Shown here: one piece after another, positions 10,877 through 25,000 of the stretch | Numbering within the stretch: the stretch's first letter is position 1 | Layout: each line of letters opens with the position of its first letter | Source: Zerene cesonia | Taxonomy: Eukaryota; Arthropoda; Insecta; Lepidoptera; Pieridae | Reading direction: 5' to 3' | DNA length: 64,000 bases | Assembly (NCBI RefSeq): GCF_012273895.1 | Contig: NC_052113.1 | Span: forward strand, 3,586,195-3,650,194 | Made by a program: the position numbers and the translations under genes | Notes under the pieces: model-generated | Told to the model about the DNA's origin: nothing | The model's database searches: none | Seen by the model: the letters and a program-made list of their open reading frames with translations, nothing else

Positions 10877-12311
10877 TTATTCAGTCTTGGTACATTCTTC
10901 AGGGTCTTGGTTCTCTTCAGTTGTTTCATCAGCTGTGCTGATATCGTTAACATCAATTCCAGTGTCATTATTACTGTTATTTGCAAGTTCCTCCTGTAAA
11001 TGAAATGATGAAACATTGTATGAATTGTAGCAATATAACACTTATGGTCAATATTATTATATGCAACATGAATTATCAGAAACAAAACAATTTTATTTAA
11101 ATTTAATTTGCATTAATCAGTTAAATGAGCATTATTTGATTTATATTCTTAAATCAAACAATTACTAATATAATATCATCAAATATTTCCTTTAGTTATT
11201 TACCTTAATGACTTCCACAAAGCTATTGGCTTCTTCTAACATTTGCTTGTATTGAGCGTTTTCCTCTTTTAAGTCTTCTATTATTTTACGGAGCTTCTCA
11301 TTTTCATCTAAAGACTCTTGTAGAGCTTGCCTTAATGACAATAGACATTATACACATTAGTTCATAATATCATTGCACTTTATTAAACCACATCCATCAC
11401 TGTTACTGATGAACTCAAAGACATGTGCATTAATTTTCATTCTGTTTTCAATAATGGATAGCATGGTCTTTGAAAGGTTCTAGTATACAATTTGTAATGT
11501 TTAGACAACATGGACTAGAAGTGAAGCCATGGACTACTAGCTAGTTGTATATGTCACCATATAATTGTAAACGAAATGCATTTAACAGATGTTCGTAAAA
11601 GTTGATTCTCGGCATAATACATAACTGCAATATATGAGCACAATATTCTTAAAGAAAATTAATATGCAAAATTGGAAGTGAATATTACTGATTGTCGAAT
11701 GACAAAGTTTCAACAGTAAAATAAGTAAATGTTTTAATTTAATTGATACTAAACCTACTAACATCCAAATTCAATAGTGTATGATTAGTTATAAAACTTA
11801 AGAGTATAAAATAAAATAGAAAATATTTTTAAAACAGTTTTCATCAAGTACTTACTGACGTTTCTCAGCTAAAATTTGCCAATACTTCTCAGAAGCACCT
11901 TCTGGGTTTGTAAGATCATCTGCTGTAACTTTATTTTCAAGATTGACTTGCACTTCTTTGGTTGACAAGTTCTTCCTTTTCACCTCAACATCTCTGAAAA
12001 AATAATAATTAAAAGTCTTAATATTATATTAATTCTATTTTTGAAGGTACTTTAAAAAAATGTAATGAACAGAAAACATACATTACATACGATCAAATAC
12101 TTTTAGGTGTTATTGAATGTGTTACAAAATCTATTTAAATGTAATATAATGAATATTTTCACTCTTATACCTATACTAACTTGAGTACTTACACTAGAGA
12201 CTCTTGACTCAGTTGATGTTTTAAACTTTTCGATGGTCTACCCACTAAGTTTTCTCTATCCGTAGAAGTGTGCTGCAAAGTTTTAAGCGACCTTCGTGTG
12301 GTTCTCGGCAT
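10877..12311 (-). CDS. geminin: Geminin, inhibitor of replication licensing factor Cdt1
   Basis: Nuclear regulator that binds Cdt1 and blocks MCM loading outside G1. Exons on the minus strand: 12311-12193, 11993-11856, 11330-11204 and 10993-10877 (stop TAA), phases 2-1, 2-1 and 0; 166 residues. Residues 3-13 (RTTRRSLKTLQ) match the geminin destruction-box region, with RxxL at 6-9. Residues 66-85 hold the diagnostic segment DLTNPEGASEKYWQILAEKR, and residues 86-128 a heptad-rich coiled coil (LQESLDENEKL and following) for dimerisation and Cdt1 binding. The tail is acidic (DETTEENQDPEE). The length is close to that of other insect geminins and shorter than human. The exon 3 acceptor ends in AAG, a less usual form, but is the only one that keeps the frame and the family alignment. 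Degradation through the anaphase-promoting complex is inferred from the D-box. Confidence 0.95.
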
Positions 12312-13092
12312 TTTCTGAAGTAACAGAATATGTAATTTATTATTTATTACTACACCAACACAAACTTAAAAAGTCTTATCGGGTTTTCGTGGTCTCGAAA
12401 TAGCGGCGGCATTAAATTATGGTTCTTAGTTTAGATAAGTACATCATATATGGTCAAGAAAGATTTGGCGACTATCCGATAAGAGTTTAATAATTCAATA
12501 GATTGGAAAATGATTTTTATATACACTTACGTTACGTTTTAGAAGTTAAATTTACCCTAATTTTATATTTGTTTAGAATTGTCACTCGAACAATATAGCG
12601 ATAACAGTTAATTGTCAGATTTTAGGTTATTTAATTCCCGCGCATCGTGTGTCACAATGACATATTAAAAACAATTTGCTACCCAACAAAAGAATAAAGA
12701 AGAAATAAAAGCTTCCCATTCATATTTCTTGATGGAGCTCTTCCATTTACTATGTACTACTACTTACTACGCACGTATTTATTTCACACTTGTTCTGTTA
12801 CAAAATATCCATTTTGTTTTAATTTCTGTTTTTTTATAATTATAAATGATAGTATGGCAATACTTATCCGTACGTACGTCAATAGTTTTTATACATTTTG
12901 CTCTTGCCTCTTGTCCTGTAATTGTCAGTTTTGGACAAATTTTTGTCTACGATTGTCGTTTCGTTTCGTACTTGAGATGATGCTAAATGTGTTTTTTGAT
13001 ATCAATAATTATCTTATCTAGTGATAAACCTTTGAAAAAGATTTTGGATTCTATTGAATAGTGCGTGTTATTGTTAAAGTTAAGTGTAAAAA
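12312..13092. promoter_or_regulatory. Divergent promoter region, geminin / INPP5
   Basis: 781 bp between the geminin ATG (minus) and the phosphatase ATG (plus). The part nearest geminin holds a GC-richer patch (about 12375-12415), and TTTAATTCCCGCGCATCG occurs at about 12629-12646. TTCCCGCG resembles an E2F/DP site, which would suit S-phase control of geminin; this is a motif reading only. Confidence 0.5.
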
Positions 13093-16000
13093 ATGGATAC
13101 TTTAAGGTTCGTAAATGTTATTTATTAGGTAAACAATAAGATAATAATGATAGAAGAATATTGAGCAAATGAATTTGCCATGATATATTATAAGTTTACA
13201 TACTTCGTTAATAAATGTTATTAATTTTATTAATATTATGTCAAATACAGGTTTTACTTTGTGACATGGAATGTGGCAACTAGGTCTCCAGGTCAAGATC
13301 TTAATTCACTGTTGGATTTTCCATCTCAATTTAATAAAAACAAACAGTTACCCGACTTTTATGTAATTGGGTATGTACTATTCTTATTCATTAAGTGTGG
13401 TATGATTGTGTATTTCAATGTCAAGAATTATGTTTGAATTTAGTGTGGAAATTAAAGTTATGCTTCATTGTGAGTAAGTGTTCTTCCTATGCTATGGGCC
13501 CAATTACAATGTAACTGAACATTGGTGCTATTAACCACTGTATCCATTTTTCAATGCAACGATAATTAGTAATTGTCATAAAATTTCCGTTATTATTAAA
13601 TGAACTATGTTTTAGTTTACAAGAAGTAAAGTCACAACCTCAGAACATGCTCATGGACAGTCTCTTCACTGACCAATGGACATCAACATTCAACAAAATC
13701 CTGTGTAGACAGGGCTTTATCATCGCAAAGAGTATCCGTTTGCAAGGAATCATTTTACTAGTGTATACTCAAATGAAACATGTCACCCATCTTAGAGATA
13801 TTGAGGCACAATACACAAAAACTGGACTGGGTGGTTTATGGGTATGTGTATTATTTTATAAACAAGTAATTTAATTATGTTGTAATTCTCAGGCAAAATA
13901 TCAGTTGATACCAGTACTGGCATATATAATGTTTATTTGGCATAATTTACAATATTAGGGCCTTATATTTATTGCTGGAACATGAAAAACTTATCTTGCA
14001 TTTTGTAAAATTCTGCATTGATTACAAGATTAATGAGAATTAAAATACAATCCTATCCTACCTCCTACTATACTACTAATATTATAAATGCGAAAGTAAA
14101 GATGTGTGTGCGTTTGTTGCTCATTCACGAAAAAACTACTCAACCGATTGCAATGTTATTTGGTACATAGACAGCTGGACAACTGGAATAACATATAGAT
14201 AGACAACTTTTTATCCCGATATTCGTACGGGATACGGACTCAGGCGAGTGAATTCGCGTGGCGCAGCTAGTTATGCATAAAAGCAGAAATAAATCTAACA
14301 CAAATAAAATAACAATAAAATCATATAGTTGTATGGTAGACTGTTACTGTTAAAATTAAATAAAATTTATGATAATAGTGAATGTTTACAAAAATCCTAA
14401 AATGTGTTCTGTGACTTCTTTAAATGACCTCTGAATTAAAATGCAATGTTGTAATATATATATAATACTACAATATGCATTGTACAGTATTATTTGAAGT
14501 CAGCGTTTCTGACATTTTCTTTTAACATGAAGGAGTTATTCAAATTAAAAATACATTTGTTGTGTTGCTTATAGATTGCCTTCATTACATGCTGTATGAA
14601 TATACAAAATGAATGGAAACAAATAAAATTAAAACCTGGAACCATCGTCAGGGGTGGCTGTTGGTTACAATTTAAGAATGTTTTCAGGGTAACAAAGGAG
14701 CGGTTAGTGTAAGGTTCAATATATATGGGTGTTCAGTGTGCCTTGTGAACTGTCATCTCACAGCACATGAGCACTTGTTAGCAGACAGGATTGCAGATTA
14801 CAATACTATAATCAAAGATCATTCCTACCACCTCACAGAAACTTCAAATATATTATACCATGAGTGAGTATTTAGGACTTTTAATTATTATTGCATATTT
14901 TCACTTTTACATCATAAATTTAAGATTTGTAGATTCTTAAGCATATGAATAATATAAAGCTGAACAGTTTGTTTGAACACTCTAAACTGAGGGACCACTA
15001 TACCGATTTCAATATTCTTTCACTGTTTAATATGTACTTAATCCCAAGTGCTAATGGCTTTGTAGGCTATATATGTACTATAAGTGAAACTTCGGAAAGA
15101 ACTGTTGAATATTTATAAAAAACCCTATTAAATACTTTCTTTTACATTGAACATACATGAAAGAGGTTTATATAATTGATTTCTTCATCATAAGCTTATT
15201 AATTGAAATTTGTAGACATATTTTATCATAATATGACTGTTGTATTTCTAGTATCAGTTCATGAAATGATAAATGAAAAAAAAAAGATGGATTAAATGAT
15301 GAGATAGTCATGCAGTATATATCAATAAATTTAGAAATTAATAGCCTTAAACTGAAATGAAGAATGCAATTCTATCAACTGTTTTATATACATATAAATA
15401 TATATTTACATCACAATACTGTGTGTGCTTTTATCCGCGGCTACACACGCGTCAAATTCGGAGTTATCAACAGATGTTATTATACATATAAACCTTCCTT
15501 TTGGAAGTTGAAAACCGTTATGTAGTTTTCAAGCTTTAAGCATACATACATACAGACGAAGGAATCGACTTTGCTCTCGGTAGACTATGTAGTGATAGAA
15601 CTTTCAAATTCCGATATTTTTTATGCAAGTTACATCGTCAGTTTTAACTGTGCTAACTCATATTTAAATTATGTTTAATGATTATAATTCTATTTATAGT
15701 TATAGTATTTATTAAATTTATAATTGAAGAGCCCTAGCCAATTATAAGGTTAATGGGATTGATTTAACCCAGTTTATTATCAATTGAAAATGACTGAAAT
15801 TACTAGTATAGTGTGACAATTTTTTATTGTTACTAATTAGGGCGTGGGTTTCTCATATAAAGTACTAAATTGAGTTTAATTAAGAGTCCACGCAGATAGA
15901 AGATTATTAAAGTATAACACTCACTAACCCTTTTTCCAAAATGAAAGTAGTTTTTAAGTTACACCAAATAACATTTACTATCTGCCTGCGGAAATTCCGA

Positions 16001-19000
16001 CAAAATCGGAACAACCGTTTCTGAGATTACGTATTAACCAAACAGATATTTACATTATATTCATATTTCTGAATAAAATAATAATAACAGCTTTAACTAT
16101 AAGCATAATTTTCAAGAAATGGACTTAAACAAACATAAATATCAAAATATATTTTAAATACACATGCATATCTTCAACAAATATAAAATGTTATCAGTCA
16201 GCTATTATCAAGTGGGTTGACGTGGTTTCATTATCACTCCGATCTATAATAAGTGTCCAAGGTAGTAGGCGTGTTTTATACAAGCACATAAATAATTTAA
16301 TAGGTCCCGTCAAGGACGAAGTAATTTTTTTTTTATTTCCGTAGTTATTCTATGTAGGCATGTCATCTTGGTTTCTTGATAAGGCTTGAAAAGGCAAGTG
16401 ACTGCCTCTTTACATTGCAATTGGATTTTTTTTTTTGTTGCGATTTTACATAATAATGATTTCGTTATTCGTAAGATTTTACGAAACGGTTGAATTTTGT
16501 AGTAGTTAGATAACAGAGTGCATTTAAAGCAATGTGTAATTACTAATTTGTATAAATTAGTGGCATGGTGGCTCAGTGGTGAGGACCTCGGACTTAAAAT
16601 CGACAATTCGGGGTTCGAGACCGGGCGAGAGTGCAGGAAATAAATTGATTTTTTCAATTTATCTGCGCATGTGTAACATCATCACTGCTCAAAACGGTGA
16701 AGGAAAACATCATGAGGAAACCGGCATGTCCAAGAATTAAAAGTTCGACGACATGTGACATCTACCAACCCGCACTTGGCCAGCGTGGTGGATGATGGCC
16801 TGAACCCTCATAGGAGGCCTGTGTCCCAGCAGTGGGAACATATATGGGCTGAATCATCAGCATCAGATGCTTGCTTTTGTGTTGACAGTCTTTTGTTAAA
16901 AATAATGATCAGAATAATGTCCAATAGGCTATATATTGATGAAGATTGTCCCGAACAAGTGAATAGTTTTACAGATTGCAAGTAAAATATATTTCTATAT
17001 AAACATAATTAAAATGCAGACGTACTGTTCATGTTCGTAAAGGAGGTGTAAATTTCTAAAGGTGATAGATTTTTAAAATCGGTGTAAGAGTTTTCGAGTT
17101 AATTCTTAACTAAAAAATGGGAATCTTTATAGTATCTCTTTTAAATAATATTTGTATACCTAGATGTATATCAATCGTATATGATTAAAAAAAATATTGA
17201 CATTATCACAGTTCCTATTAATATAGCTACGTTTCTATCCAAATTCCAAGTGCAAAATCTAAAACTGTCACTCATTTCAGCTACGTTTTTTGGATAGGTG
17301 ACTTAAACTTCCGCACCGACCATCCGACTGGCAGCAGTCCCTCATCGCAAGAAATTGTCGCGACCTTGCAGAAAGTTGAGAAGGACAAGTATACGTCGCT
17401 ATTGAAACATGACCAATTGTTGGCGGTGATGGATAGCGGTGAAGCGTTCTCCGAGTTCTCGGAGCCTGAGATACGATTCCCGCCAACTTATAAGTTCTTG
17501 TTGGGCACAGACGACTATGACATCAAGTAAGTAAGAAAAGAGCATTAAATACATTGTCTAGAAGTCTTTAAACATATTTGTTGTTGGTACATTCAGTATT
17601 CCACGTATTTGAATGTCACTTTAACAGTACATTTATGGCAATGCTGTCAAAATGACATTTCCCCCGTATGACTCCTTCATGTTTAAATGTTATTATGTAG
17701 TAATGTCTCATTTGGGTATTGCAAGAATCACTTGAAAATACCTACAAGAACGACAAAAAAAAATTTAACAATTACATAATTCTTACGCACAAAGCATCCT
17801 AGGTTTGTCGCATATCATTAGTGTGACATCCGACCTTGCTGATTATATTTTCGTTAAGAAAACTTTTGTTCATGTTATAATAAATGAAATATAATTGGCA
17901 TTGGGAAATGTCTTTGTCTTTATTGATTCTTTTTAAAGAAACAATTAACAGGTGAATTGGTAAAAAATGTAAGGACTAAGTGTACATTTTTATAAATATA
18001 AATGGGTGTATGAAATAACCCTGTTGGTCAGAGTTTTGATGGTTGTGGAAAGATACTTCACCTTGGCAATTTATTATTTGGCTCGTAGAAAGTAACGTAA
18101 GTCAAGTTTTCGTAGGTCATACAAAAATATACTCGAAAGTTTTAAAATTAAAAACGTTTGAACAAAATATTACGTTGCGTTTCTGCTATTGGCAAACATA
18201 CATTATATAAAACATCTTATTTCTATTATTTTAATAAAATATTACCTAGACGTAATTAAAAACTTCATATAACTACTCACTTTAGGAGAAAACCTTCATG
18301 GACGGACAGAGTATTGTACAAGGTGATAGCAAATAATTACGAGAACATAACGCTGAGAGCGGATTTGATATCTTATAATCACATACCTCATTATATGGTC
18401 AGTGACCACAAGCCAGTGGTTGCACAATTTAACATCAAGGTGAGTGAAATTATCTCTTCAAAATATAAGTGCACGGTACGATGTTTATTTTAATTGCTTA
18501 TTTCGTTACATTTGCAAACTTTAGTAATATTTTAATGAAAAGAAATGCATGCGATTTTTTTTTTATAATTTAGAACGAAATGTAATGAGAGATTTTTTTT
18601 TAATCCTTGCTTGAAACTCGGTCACGCCTCTATTTAATTTTAAAAATACATTAAATATCCATATGTAGATATACTTACTAACACTAGATTCAGTTTATAT
18701 ATGACTTCTAAGTGTTGGGAAGTCGTTTAAATTGTATTTATTACATTGAAATAAATGGGATCATGAATATTTAACATACGTTATTAAACGAGAAATGTTT
18801 CTTTATCATCTACTTATATAATTTGCATGAAATATAAGAAAAAGATAAGATATAATCTTAACTAGTTTTAAGCACGACCATAATAGCATACCCATAATAC
18901 TTATATGTATAAGAAGATACGAAATTTCTTTTTAGTTTCTAGAAGCTTCCCAATTCGACTGCATTTTCATAGTTCTGTTACTCGATAATTTCGTGGGTTT

Positions 19001-22000
19001 TCAACCGATTGGCGTAATCCTTTTTATGTTGGATAGGAAGTTGATGTTATTTGGCCCCATTGTAGAAACTCGACTGGTCTGGAGCGTGTCCAGGGACGTT
19101 GGTGACTTATTTGTGTAGATAAGATAAAATTATTAATGTTAAAGTCATTTTAGCATATACCCAAAGTATTTGCTTTGCTTAATGTTTTAACGTTAATATT
19201 AAAAAAAAATGATAACGAGTTATTAATTCACAAGAAAGCTGCATCTGTTTTGATGAACTTTATTATGTATAAAAGACATGTTTATCGCAATACAATGAGT
19301 AACTTTAGAAAAACACAATTTGCCTATACCAATAAATAGCTTTCCGCAAGCGGCTTCGCTTTTATAAAACAGTCAGTCCATTTGTTTCCACGCATAGTTC
19401 CCGTTTTCGTGTGATGCTCAGGATAGAGACTATCCTATGTTCATTCTCGAATTTCACACTATCTGTGTACCGAATTTCATTTAAATCGTTTAGTAATTTA
19501 GGCGATACGTCTCCCTTAGTGGTCCCATTTAAATTTGGCCTACTTTTGATCGTTTGAAAGCGGTTTAGATATTTGCTTTAAAATAATTGTATTTAATATT
19601 TGATTGTGTGTTTTAACATTATAAAAGAAAAGCGAAATGAATATCAATAACGTTAAATGCTGGTTTATTTTAGTAATGATAATACGAATTGGAAGATAAA
19701 TAAATAATTTACCACTAGCCGCACGCAGGCAAAAGCAAGTACCTATTTATATCGTTATTCTGGTACATAAGCTATCTCACTGCTAGTTATCATCAAAATC
19801 CGTTCTATGGTTATTGCGTGTGAAAGTAACAAAGTAACAAACATTAACCCATGTACACTCAAACTTTTACGTTTATAATATTACGAGGATATGCAGGGTG
19901 AGGGCGCTAGCCGAGAAGTTACGGGCTGCATTTCATTAAAATGAAATCCATGAATTGATCTTATTATCCTGATTAAGATAGCCAGGAGTAATAAATTCCT
20001 AACGTAAACTCTGTATAAGAGCAAGTGAGACAATTTAGGTGTTTTAAAGTATTATATAAACAGTTACAGTGCCGCACCTTTTATCGTAGTTGATGCATCG
20101 TGTAAGGCTTACACAACTATTAAAAAAGGCTTCAGTAATGCCATTAATATGATCTCTAACGCTCGTATTGCAAGAAATTGAATAAAAAGTGTAGGTTTTA
20201 CGTAATAAATTTATGTGCTATGTGCCCTTGAACTCGACGACATTGCTATAGTAACGGTAGTAAAATGTTGAAATGTTCTACGTACGATAAATGCTTCAAC
20301 AGTTTTATTAGCCACTAAATTTCAAATCCTTGCTTTAACATTTTTAACCCTTTGTATTTTGCTATATGAGTTAATAAAGAACCAAGCAGCTCATTTTCTT
20401 CTCTTCACAATATTTAATCGATGTATTTTCATAAGTTCACCTCAATTTATCCTATCACGTTAGTAGGTTCCTGTGTAAAATGATCATAACAATGTTATAT
20501 ATTAAATCTAATATTTATATGTGCTTTTAAAAAAATATTTTGAATGCTTAGAATTGAGCCCTTGTATTGTATCTTGACGTTCAAAATTCTTTTTTACACG
20601 CTTTTTATTAGCTTCACCTGTATGTTTGTTTGTATGTTTGTTTGTTTGTATGTTTGTTTGTTTGTAACTGACTTCTTTGGGCGCGATTTTGACCCACTTT
20701 AAACGGCCAGATTTCGTTCAAACTTTGTAGATTTATTGAGGACCGATGACAATACACTAATTTGATAAAATTATTCCAGTTTTCAATTTGCAAAATATGA
20801 TTTTTGTTAAAGCGTGTTTTATAGTTTTTTTAAACTATTATATTTTATTTTTTTGTTAAACTAGCTTTTGCCCTCGACTTCGCACGCGTTAATTAATAGA
20901 TGTTATTATACATATAAACCTTCCTCTTCACATTCTCTATTTAAAAAAATAACCATCAAAATCCGTTGCGTGGATTTAAATATTTAAGCATACATACGGA
21001 CTTACGGACAGAGAAAGCGATTTCTTTTTACACTATGTATCAAGATGAGCGAAACCAGAGTAGGCGAGTATTCCGAGATCATTTTAAAGTAGGTAGACAA
21101 GTTTTAAATTATGTTTAAAGAAGAGCAAGTGACGCTTAAAATGTTTGTTGTAAACAACCCATGAGCGCTATTACTATTTTACACAGAAATCTTGTATATA
21201 ATTTACGCACGTTAATTTTTGTCATGCTTGTTCCATGAAATCGTTCTGTCAATCTATCTTCTATCTATATATATAAAAGAAAGTGGTGTTAGTTACACTA
21301 TTTATAACTGAAGAACGGATTAACCAATTTGGCTGAAAATTTGTGCAGAGGTAGCTTGGACCCAGGAGACGGACATAGGGTAGTTTTTATCCCGGAAATC
21401 CCACGGGAACGGGAACATGCTAGAAAAACCCCGGGTCTAAGTTTCCTGCGACTACGCGGGCATAGCCGCGGGCGGATATCTTATAATAACTGCCATTCAT
21501 TATTAAAGCGGAATACATAAATTAGTGTCATAGAGTTGCCTAGTTGCTTTTGTTGTAATGTGATAGATAGCATTATAAAATCTAGAAATGCTTATAATCC
21601 TTGTGTTTGATTTTACGCGAGTATTATGCATTTAGAAATTAAAGAGCGACGACCACGCTCGCTGTAAAGTGTTCGAAACGTCGTCTTAGTGATATAATGA
21701 ACAATTCGCGTTTAAAATCCGTTAAAAAGTCTTTAATTTCTAAATGCTTATAATTCATAATGATCTAAACGCGACATCATAATTTTCGTACTAGCCCTAC
21801 GTTATTCTAAATTCGATTATTCATAATGAGTATCAAAAGAGGTTGACCTTTAGCCACTACAGCAGCGTTAGAAATACATGCGTAGATAAACAGAAATTGT
21901 TCTTTGAACTTGTTACTCAACGACGACGTCTTCTTGAATCACATTAGGATCGTCAAATCCTTGTTAGCATTTACCACCGGTTCAGAAAGCAGTTTAAACT

Positions 22001-25000
22001 GAGAAACAACTCTTAAAGTCCAGAGTGGATAGGCTTCTCCTAGGCAGGCGTGCCCATTCGCTCAGATCGCATCCCTGCTTAACATCAGGTAGGATAGCGG
22101 ACAAACGTCTGTCTATTAAATATAAAAAAATAACAACAACGTCAAGAAACTCCGCAGTTGCTCGTTTAAAATCACCGGTAAATTATAATTATTATCCTTG
22201 TATAAATATTTACTATTAACTGATTAAAATATGAAACATTATATAATATAAAATAAGTAATAATATAGAGAACTTCACAAAATTAATTTACCTCAATCTA
22301 TTGTGATATTTTTGTGAGAATTGTAAAAAAACAAACATATAATAATGTTGTGGTGACGTCACAACTGTGAATACTTTATTTAATGTAGCAAAATGGTTTA
22401 CGAGATATATATTGAGGCACTGCGTTGTTTACATGAAAAGCGTTTCAACGACTTCAATAGAATTTAGATAAAAGATTAGGAGAGAAGCTTGGATGTCATT
22501 TCGTATTAAATCAGTTATCTCAAGAGTAGGAATCCTATAGATATTTGAGATACATAATATGTAGATGTTTGTATGCATGAATAAATAATACTAATATGTA
22601 AAACGTGGAAGTTTGATGGATGTATGTTTGTTAGGTACGCTTTCACGCAAAAACACTTCATCGAATTTGTTTGAAATTTATTTGGATTAGGCTGAAATCT
22701 GAAGCAGGATGAAGGTGTATTTGATGCGTTGGATGTGTCTGTGATCTCTGAGTGCTATAGGCTTTTTCTTTCACGGGAAAACCCGGGGCGAAGGTAGTAA
22801 AGAATATTCAGTCAAATAGTTCATTATGATTAATTCTTATACTATCTCTCAGTAATTATCGTTCGTGAGAATCGCTGACTCTTTATTCGCATATGGTATT
22901 TTATATTTTACCTGGACAGCTTATTAATAGCAGCTTAGCATTTATCCATAACATAATAAATTTTAGACTTATATGAAAAAAACTCTTAACTATTTTCCAT
23001 AGACTATTTAAAATCATAAAATGTTTACGGTAAAAATATCGTCTCGTAAAACTAACCTCAAGCATTATCTAGTATCCATCTATTTTTTACAGTTAATATA
23101 ACATTACTGATTTGTATTTACGAGTTAAGAGAATAAGATGCCATCACAGACAAAGTTCTCTTTAAAATCACAACATTTTTTAATACTTATGATGCTATCA
23201 GTTTTGCATTATTTTAAGTTCTTTTTTATTTAATATTTAATAAGCAAGCACTTAACAAGAATAAATGTTATATTTTGCGTTGAAACGTTCTCTTTTTAAT
23301 AAACATTAAATAATAATAATAAAAAAAAAAACATTAAATAACCGAGCAAGACAAGAATTAATTCTATATATTAAGAAAGACCAATAAAACAAATTATAAG
23401 TAACCATACGTTGAAACATTACTCGTTTATTAATACGATTGAAGCACAACGATTTTGCATGCTTTATATAGACATAATTAATAGAACTAAGAAATGGTGT
23501 AACAAGTTTGAACCTGTAAGTCGCAGTTACCACAATCCGCTGAAACTAACATCATATATCTTTCTTTTGTTCTATAACCAATGCTTATATATGTAAACCT
23601 TGCACGATAGATCCGCCACCCTTTCCCACGCACCGTGTTAGCCCAAAAGCCGCAGAAAACAGCGCCTGTACGCATGCGATCAGCTTTAGTAATGCCCGAA
23701 GCGGTGTCAGCTTTCACTGAAACCATTAATGATGCCTCTAGTTCTATAGTACGGGATGGGGACTTTGAAATGATTTCTAGTGATACAGAAATTGAAACAA
23801 TTGAAGAGGATGAGGTAAGCTTGCCACGTTTTCTTCTGGTTGGGAACTTTTTGGTTTTTTTTTGTAACTACTAATTGTGAATTCATATTAACGCTATGTA
23901 TATAAGCTTTATATATAGGTGCCTATGTAAGTATTTAATTTGAAAATATATTCGTTGAAAACTGTTTTGTCCACACACAATTTTATTTTTAATATATAAT
24001 TATTAATGTTTATGCATTTTAAAACTGCAATAATTGTACGGTGATGTTTTTATATTCAAATCTTGATAAGTGTCTCTCTAAATATGTTATGTAACCTTAC
24101 TAAGGTTAGATTTTATCGAATGTTTCTTTGCCTCTGTATTTGCAATTTGCATTCGAATGTCAGTGGGACGTAGTGAATGCACCAAGCTGTTGGAATTATT
24201 GAAATATACTTGAAAATTTTATAATTTTTTTAGACGTTCGCCAATTATACGGAGAAAACGGTGGAGTTTGCGCCAATTTCGCGCATTTGGTACATCGGTG
24301 ACGCAGACTTCAGAACGCAATGCACTTTATCGCACGACGTCGAGATAAACCCCAACGATTGGATCGGTATCTATGATGTGAGTATTAGTGGATAATGAAT
24401 AGTATCATTTGTGCCTGCTTGGGGGAAATTACCTGAATGATGCAAGTGTTCAGATTAATTAATATCTGAACACTTGACTTCATTTTTTTTTATGTAGACC
24501 CGGATATTTTTTTATTTTTTTTTATTTTACGTATCTATAATGTATATATTCTTTCTATAATGTACCTCCTGCGCAATTTTCTATGTTAATATAGGTTGCC
24601 GGGACGGAAAATCAATTAGAAGAACTAATTTTAACTTGAAGTAAATTGTTTCATGTTTATATAATAACTCAGGGCGATCGAAGCGAACCGTTTTCTATCG
24701 CATAAACTATGCATTTTATGGAACACTAAGTAAAAACTACGATACTTATAACGTTTATTATTCATAAAAATATCATTAAACACATAAAAACATAACACAC
24801 AACAGAAAGGAGCGTCTCTAAATAAATTCAGTGTGCAACTGTGCAAATATGCAGACACTCAATGCATTGACACGTCATAATATTGCAGCAGATTTTAAAT
24901 TTTTGCTCGTTGGTCACGACTTTGAAGCCTTGTATGATAAGAATTAAAAGCCATTAAGATGTGGATAGATTTATCAGACGAAGTAAAATAATGAGTGTAA

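Larger units (their letters stand above)
18440..24233 (+). other. Large repeat-rich intron between phosphatase and SKICH exons
   Basis: 5.8 kb in phase 0 between the exon ending SDHKPVVAQFNIK and the exon starting TFANYTEK. It is filled with repeat fragments: family H (18952-19112), a degenerate fragment (about 19333-19510), a short element (19712-19894), family F (19935-20010 and 20607-20840), family G (20862-21045), family D (21262-21482) and one at about 22585-22800. It also contains the extra coding exon at 23611-23814, described separately. Confidence 0.8.

Noticed and set aside
16561..16635. A tRNA gene (A and B boxes present)
   Set aside because: No cloverleaf with paired acceptor stem could be drawn, and the sequence continues into a SINE body.
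16755..16985. 76-residue plus-strand frame
   Set aside because: It is the body of the tRNA-derived SINE.
17277..17486. 69-residue minus-strand frame
   Set aside because: Antisense to phosphatase exon 5, which carries the WIGDLNFR motif.
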